From Enterococcus sp. ZJ1622 (GTDB taxonomy: Bacteria > Bacillota > Bacilli > Lactobacillales > Enterococcaceae): a stretch of 64,000 nt of DNA. Location: positions 227,639 to 291,638 of the forward strand of contig NZ_JAAKDW010000002.1 in the NCBI RefSeq assembly GCF_011038845.1, written 5' to 3'. A program made the position numbers and the translations under genes. The notes under the pieces were generated by a model, which saw nothing but the letters and a program-made list of their open reading frames with translations, did not search any database and was not told where the DNA came from. Of the stretch, positions 61,090-64,000 are shown one piece after another; position 1 is the first letter of the stretch, and each line of letters starts with the position of its first letter.

Positions 61090-62272
61090 ATGAAGAATAA
61101 AGATATTTATTTAGAAATTCTAAGGAATTTATTTTTTCAAAGGTAATGAAAAAAGCATACGATTATTTGGTTCTATATTCTATTGGCAATTATATAGAGG
61201 AGTAAAATGGCCTTTTTTAAACATTGATCAAACAAAAATATTTAGTTTTATTGATAAAGTGTCTAAAAGTTTAAACTATCCAGTCTCAATCATACTAAAA
61301 AATAAAATATCATATAATTATGCAATAGGAATTATTCGCTATTCTCATAATGAGAAAATAGAATTAGGAAATCAAGATGAATGGAAAAAAATAAAGGAAA
61401 TAAATGAAATTGTTACTTCAAGAATGTCGACAAACATTTATAATTTATTTTTTTCTGAAGGAATTCGCTCAGAGGATGAGATACATTTTAATATTAGTCG
61501 ATTACAAACAGGAGCTAATATTTTTGAAAATCAAAAATTAGCACTTTTTGTTATTGAGCTCCATAAAGAAAAAAAAACGGTTATCTATCAGGCAACTGAG
61601 GCCTTTTTTAAATTATTTTTGAAGAAAATGCATTTAAAATTGTCAGATATAGATAAACAAAAAGTAAAGAATATTTTTGTTGCTGCATTTTCTATTCATT
61701 ATCGAGCTTTTTTATTCCAAGATACTCCATTGATTGAAAAGGATGTTGATCAGACTTTAAAAACTTATAAACAATTGAATAACTTAATGGATCAGATTTT
61801 TATTGAATTGAGAGAAATGTTGAATTTTTCGTTATTCAATCAAAAATATTTAATTTTAAATCAATATATGTACATTTTTTCTGAACTTTTTCCGTTGAAC
61901 TTACTAGAGAAAGAAATAACAATCTATTTCGATGAACCACTAGAAAAAAGACGAGAAGACTTAGCTAAAAATATGTTGAACAATTTTTTTGGTGATCAAT
62001 ATAAATTAAGAATATTTGGTACAAGTGAATTATTTGAGGTGAAACAAGAAAAAATTGATTTAATTATATCTAGTAGTTCATCTGAAAAATTCTTTATATA
62101 TTATCCTAAGGTTCCGATAATAATTTTGAAAAAAAATATTTTAAATATCAGTTCAAGTGAAATTTTACTATGCAGAAGGTTATTAGAATTAATAAGTATT
62201 TATTTTGAAGATAAAGAAGAAATGAAATCACAAATTAATAAATTAGAAAATGTTTTTTATAAATATAATTAA
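61090..62272 (+). pseudogene. Frameshifted regulator-like gene (Mga-like C-terminal features)
   Basis: An ATG at 61090 behind AAAGGTG opens a frame that stops after 18 codons. If one T is removed from the T6 run at 61132-61137 the frame continues without interruption through FKGNEKSIRLFGSIFYWQLY and joins the long ORF ending at 62272, giving a coherent 393-residue protein. The intact part (61259 onward) has long helical stretches and ends with KIDLIISSSSSEKFFIYYPK then VPIIIL, resembling the EIIB-like domain of Mga/AtxA-type regulators; no HTH is obvious. Either a pseudogene or a slippage-controlled gene. It follows the hydrolase gene by 61 bases. Confidence 0.55.
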
Positions 62273-62344
62273 ATATTGAGAATTAGGGAGTCAGTAATTA
62301 CTGATGGCTCTTTGTCAAATCGGACTGATAAGGTCATCTATGAA

Positions 62345-62384
62345 CATCAAAGTTAGTAAAAGTTACTAGCTTTGATGTTTTTTT
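62345..62384 (+). terminator. Terminator at the left end of the ISL3 element
   Basis: ACATCAAAGTTAGTAA pairs with TTACTAGCTTTGATGT and is followed by T7. It can end transcription entering from the left and, in reverse, the transposase transcript. Confidence 0.8.
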
Positions 62385-63639
62385 ATGTGTAGCTGATTAA
62401 CCTGTTGATTAGAAAAATCCGCAAGCGCATATTGGTGAAACTGCGAAATCCATAAGCGATTTGTTTTAACGTTTTGATATGCGTGTGAAGATTCTCTAAT
62501 TTTGCGTTAGAATACTTTTTCGAAAACGCTAGCTGAATCCCTTTTTCATATCTGAAAAAGGCTTTTTTGATGTGGTGAAGTTCCGAGGGAACTTCTTTGG
62601 GCATTTCTCGAAGTAGCTGGAAAAAAGTAGCTGGTTGTTTCTCGTGATAAGCGCTAAGCAGCTTTTGATAATACTGATAAGCCGTTTTAAGTTCAAAAGA
62701 GATTGAAAGTAGACGGTCAACTACTTCACTTTCTGTTAAATAGCGCCATTGAAAATTCTGCCATTTCTTGAATGTAGTGTAATCCAACTCATCTTCTGAT
62801 TTTAGAAGTAATTTATGCAAAGATTTCAATTGTCGATAGTACTTGGCTTGTGAAGCGTCTTTTTGATCCAGCTCGAAAAACTTGTTCAAGTGTTGCACAA
62901 TATGGAAGCGATCAATGATAATTTGTGCATTTGGAAAGCACTCTTTGACTAATGAAAAATAAGGGGCATTCATATCTGTGACAATGTAGCGAACCCCCAT
63001 ACGAGCTTTTCTTGTAAAACGCATGAAATAAGCAACCAAATCTTTTTTTCTCCGGCTGGGCAAGATGTCAAAGAGTTTCCCTGTCTCTCCATCCATACAA
63101 GAAAAGGAGAACTTCCCATAGGAAGTTGAAAGAGAGCGAAACTCGTCGAATAGTAAACAATGAGGTAAATAGTCCAGTTTCTGCCGCATTGTTGCCGATA
63201 GAGCAGATAATGTCCGCTGAACGGTCGTCACTGAAAGATCACAACGTTTCGCAATTGTCTTTAACGCTTGACGCTCGGTCAACTCTTCTAATATTGTGTA
63301 ATGAACTTGTTTCGAAATAAAACATGAAGGAGCGACAAGATACGTATGAGCAGTAAAATATTTCCCGCATGCTCGGCAGTGATAACGTTGCTTTCTTAGT
63401 CGCAAGTAGGTTTGCTTATTTCCACTGCGATTTAAGAGAACCATTGAAATCTTCTTGCCGTTTTTGACGATCTGCTTCGCAGATTCTTTACAAAATGGAC
63501 AATGTCTAAAGGTCCGAACCAAATTTCCTTCCATTACGATGGCTTTCTTGTTCTTATAAATAGTTTCTTGAAAAGAATTAATTTCAATATTTTTATCTTT
63601 AATAGTGAAGAGCTCTTTGATAGAATGAGAGATGGACAT
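62383..63639 (-). CDS. ISL3-family transposase
   Basis: The 418-residue DDE transposase has an N-terminal zinc-binding region with CPFC (about residues 48-51) and CRACGKYF, an HTH around CDLSVTTVQRTLSALS, and a catalytic core with VTDMNAPYFSLVKECFPNAQIIIDRFHIVQHLNK and the C-terminal segment KLENLHTHIKTLKQIAYGFRSFTNMRLRI. All domains are full length and no stop interrupts the frame, so the enzyme is probably active. AAGGAAG precedes the ATG. ISL3 elements such as IS1251-like copies are common in E. faecium; the exact name is not assigned. Confidence 0.92.
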   Translation of the reverse strand: MSISHSIKELFTIKDKNIEINSFQETIYKNKKAIVMEGNLVRTFRHCPFCKESAKQIVKNGKKISMVLLNRSGNKQTYLRLRKQRYHCRACGKYFTAHTYLVAPSCFISKQVHYTILEELTERQALKTIAKRCDLSVTTVQRTLSALSATMRQKLDYLPHCLLFDEFRSLSTSYGKFSFSCMDGETGKLFDILPSRRKKDLVAYFMRFTRKARMGVRYIVTDMNAPYFSLVKECFPNAQIIIDRFHIVQHLNKFFELDQKDASQAKYYRQLKSLHKLLLKSEDELDYTTFKKWQNFQWRYLTESEVVDRLLSISFELKTAYQYYQKLLSAYHEKQPATFFQLLREMPKEVPSELHHIKKAFFRYEKGIQLAFSKKYSNAKLENLHTHIKTLKQIAYGFRSFTNMRLRIFLINRLISYT

Positions 63640-63815
63640 ACAAAAACTTCCTTTCAGATTGATGTTTTAGACGACTCTATTCTATCGGAATTTTTGTATG
63701 TCTGTTTGTTTTTTTACAAAAAAATCTAGGACCGACAGAAAATTCTATCAGTTCTAGAAATTATAGAGCCGAAAAAACATGGATAAATTAGGGAAGATAG
63801 CCCATCGATTACTTA

Positions 63816-64000
63816 CTAGACAAAGAAAAGCAGTAGAGACTGTTTTTTCCAGACTGTAGACAAAAAGGAGTGGCTTAATTGCCAACTCCTTTTTGGTAGT
63901 CTTTGTAGAAATTTGAAATAAAAAGCCATAGGCTTTTTTGTTTTCCATAGCCATGTGGCTAGTTTTTTTAAATTCATGGCAGCAAACGTAAGCATCGTGT
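63816..64000 (-). CDS. C-terminal end of an IS1182-type transposase, truncated by window edge
   Basis: The minus-strand frame is open from the window end and stops at TAG (63818-63816). The visible 61 codons encode MLTFAAMNLKKLATWLWKTK and a basic hydrophobic tail. The phrase LTFAAMNLKKLA.W occurs at the C-termini of IS1182/IS1380-like DDE transposases; the family call is from memory. An inverted repeat with AAAAAGGAGT (63864-63873) and ACTCCTTTTT (63885-63894) inside the gene could be a terminator or chance. The rest lies beyond the window. Confidence 0.6.
   Translation of the reverse strand, partial: TMLTFAAMNLKKLATWLWKTKKPMAFYFKFLQRLPKRSWQLSHSFLSTVWKKQSLLLFFV

Larger units (their letters stand above)
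62306..63770 (-). mobile_element. ISL3-family insertion sequence, complete
   Basis: A 1,465-base element contains one full transposase gene. The left end begins GGCTCTTTGTCAAATCGGAC and TGATA; the complement of the right end begins GGCTCTATAATTTCTAGAAC and TGATA, so the terminal repeats are imperfect (shared GGCTCT and .ACTGATA). The flanking octamers (TTACTGAT and GAAAAAAC) do not match, so no target duplication remains, which suggests recombination or flank loss after insertion. Confidence 0.82.

Noticed and set aside
1..64000. CRISPR arrays, tRNA or rRNA genes, and an intact prophage or integron
   Set aside because: No regularly spaced short direct repeats, cloverleaf or rRNA sequence, integrase or phage structural gene was recognised on reading the window.

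Overview
The window looks like a chromosomal segment of a low-GC Gram-positive coccus of the genus Enterococcus, most likely the E. faecium group. The main pointers are a complete copYZAB copper operon whose protein lengths and motifs match the classic E. hirae one (CopZ 69 aa, CopA 727 aa with the phosphorylated Asp at 425, CopB with a His/Met-rich N-terminus and CPH motif), the order dinG-ypmB-aspB-asnS, and the ylxM-ffh / rpsP-khpA-rimM-trmD-rplS translation block. Species is inferred from remembered family features; no database search was possible.

Layout. 1-1504: the 3' part of a lipase-domain protein followed by two small helical proteins, resembling a reverse-orientation type VII secretion lipase effector with its partners. 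1584-12500: housekeeping genes (yidC, acyP, a SpoU methyltransferase, an HD protein), an EF-G-binding FusB-like protein behind an attenuator-like leader, a fluoride riboswitch controlling a CLC-type fluoride exporter, a YdcF protein, the D,D-carboxypeptidase dacA, a 40-aa membrane peptide, a stress-type baeRF-like protein, a secreted Cys/His-rich protein and a cold-shock protein. 12730-18642: dinG-ypmB-aspB-asnS. 18825-26665: small metabolic and membrane genes, a cadA-type efflux ATPase behind an ArsR-type operator, and an APC permease. 26742-31831: copYZAB with two cop boxes. 31916-36080: moxR-DUF58-transglutaminase operon on the minus strand. 36350-39531: an Mga-like regulator, an orphan Phd-like protein and membrane proteins. 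39643-47343: pstS behind PhoP-box-like repeats, a CtpE-like P-type ATPase, a secreted C39-like protein, and the PhoPR two-component system. 47470-54674: DUF523, ylxM-ffh, then tag and a DHFR-like gene bracketed by copies of an interspersed repeat, an FMN reductase, and rpsP-khpA-rimM-trmD-rplS.

54806-64000 is an accessory stretch, visibly more AT-rich and containing mobile-element debris: an IS3-type remnant, a proC/DMT exporter pair divergent from an AraC regulator, a decayed ssb gene, a secreted glucosaminidase-M23 peptidoglycan hydrolase, a regulator-like gene frameshifted at a T6 run, a complete ISL3-family element, and the end of an IS1182-type transposase at the window edge.

Functional themes are ion homeostasis (four P-type ATPases, a fluoride exporter, phosphate uptake with its regulator), cell envelope remodelling (DacA, TseB-like protein, C39-like and M23 enzymes) and ribosome/translation functions. 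The least explained elements are the lipase/partner module, the leader upstream of the FusB-like gene, the repeated ~165-bp intergenic element, the Cys/His-rich secreted protein and the frameshifted gene in the accessory region.
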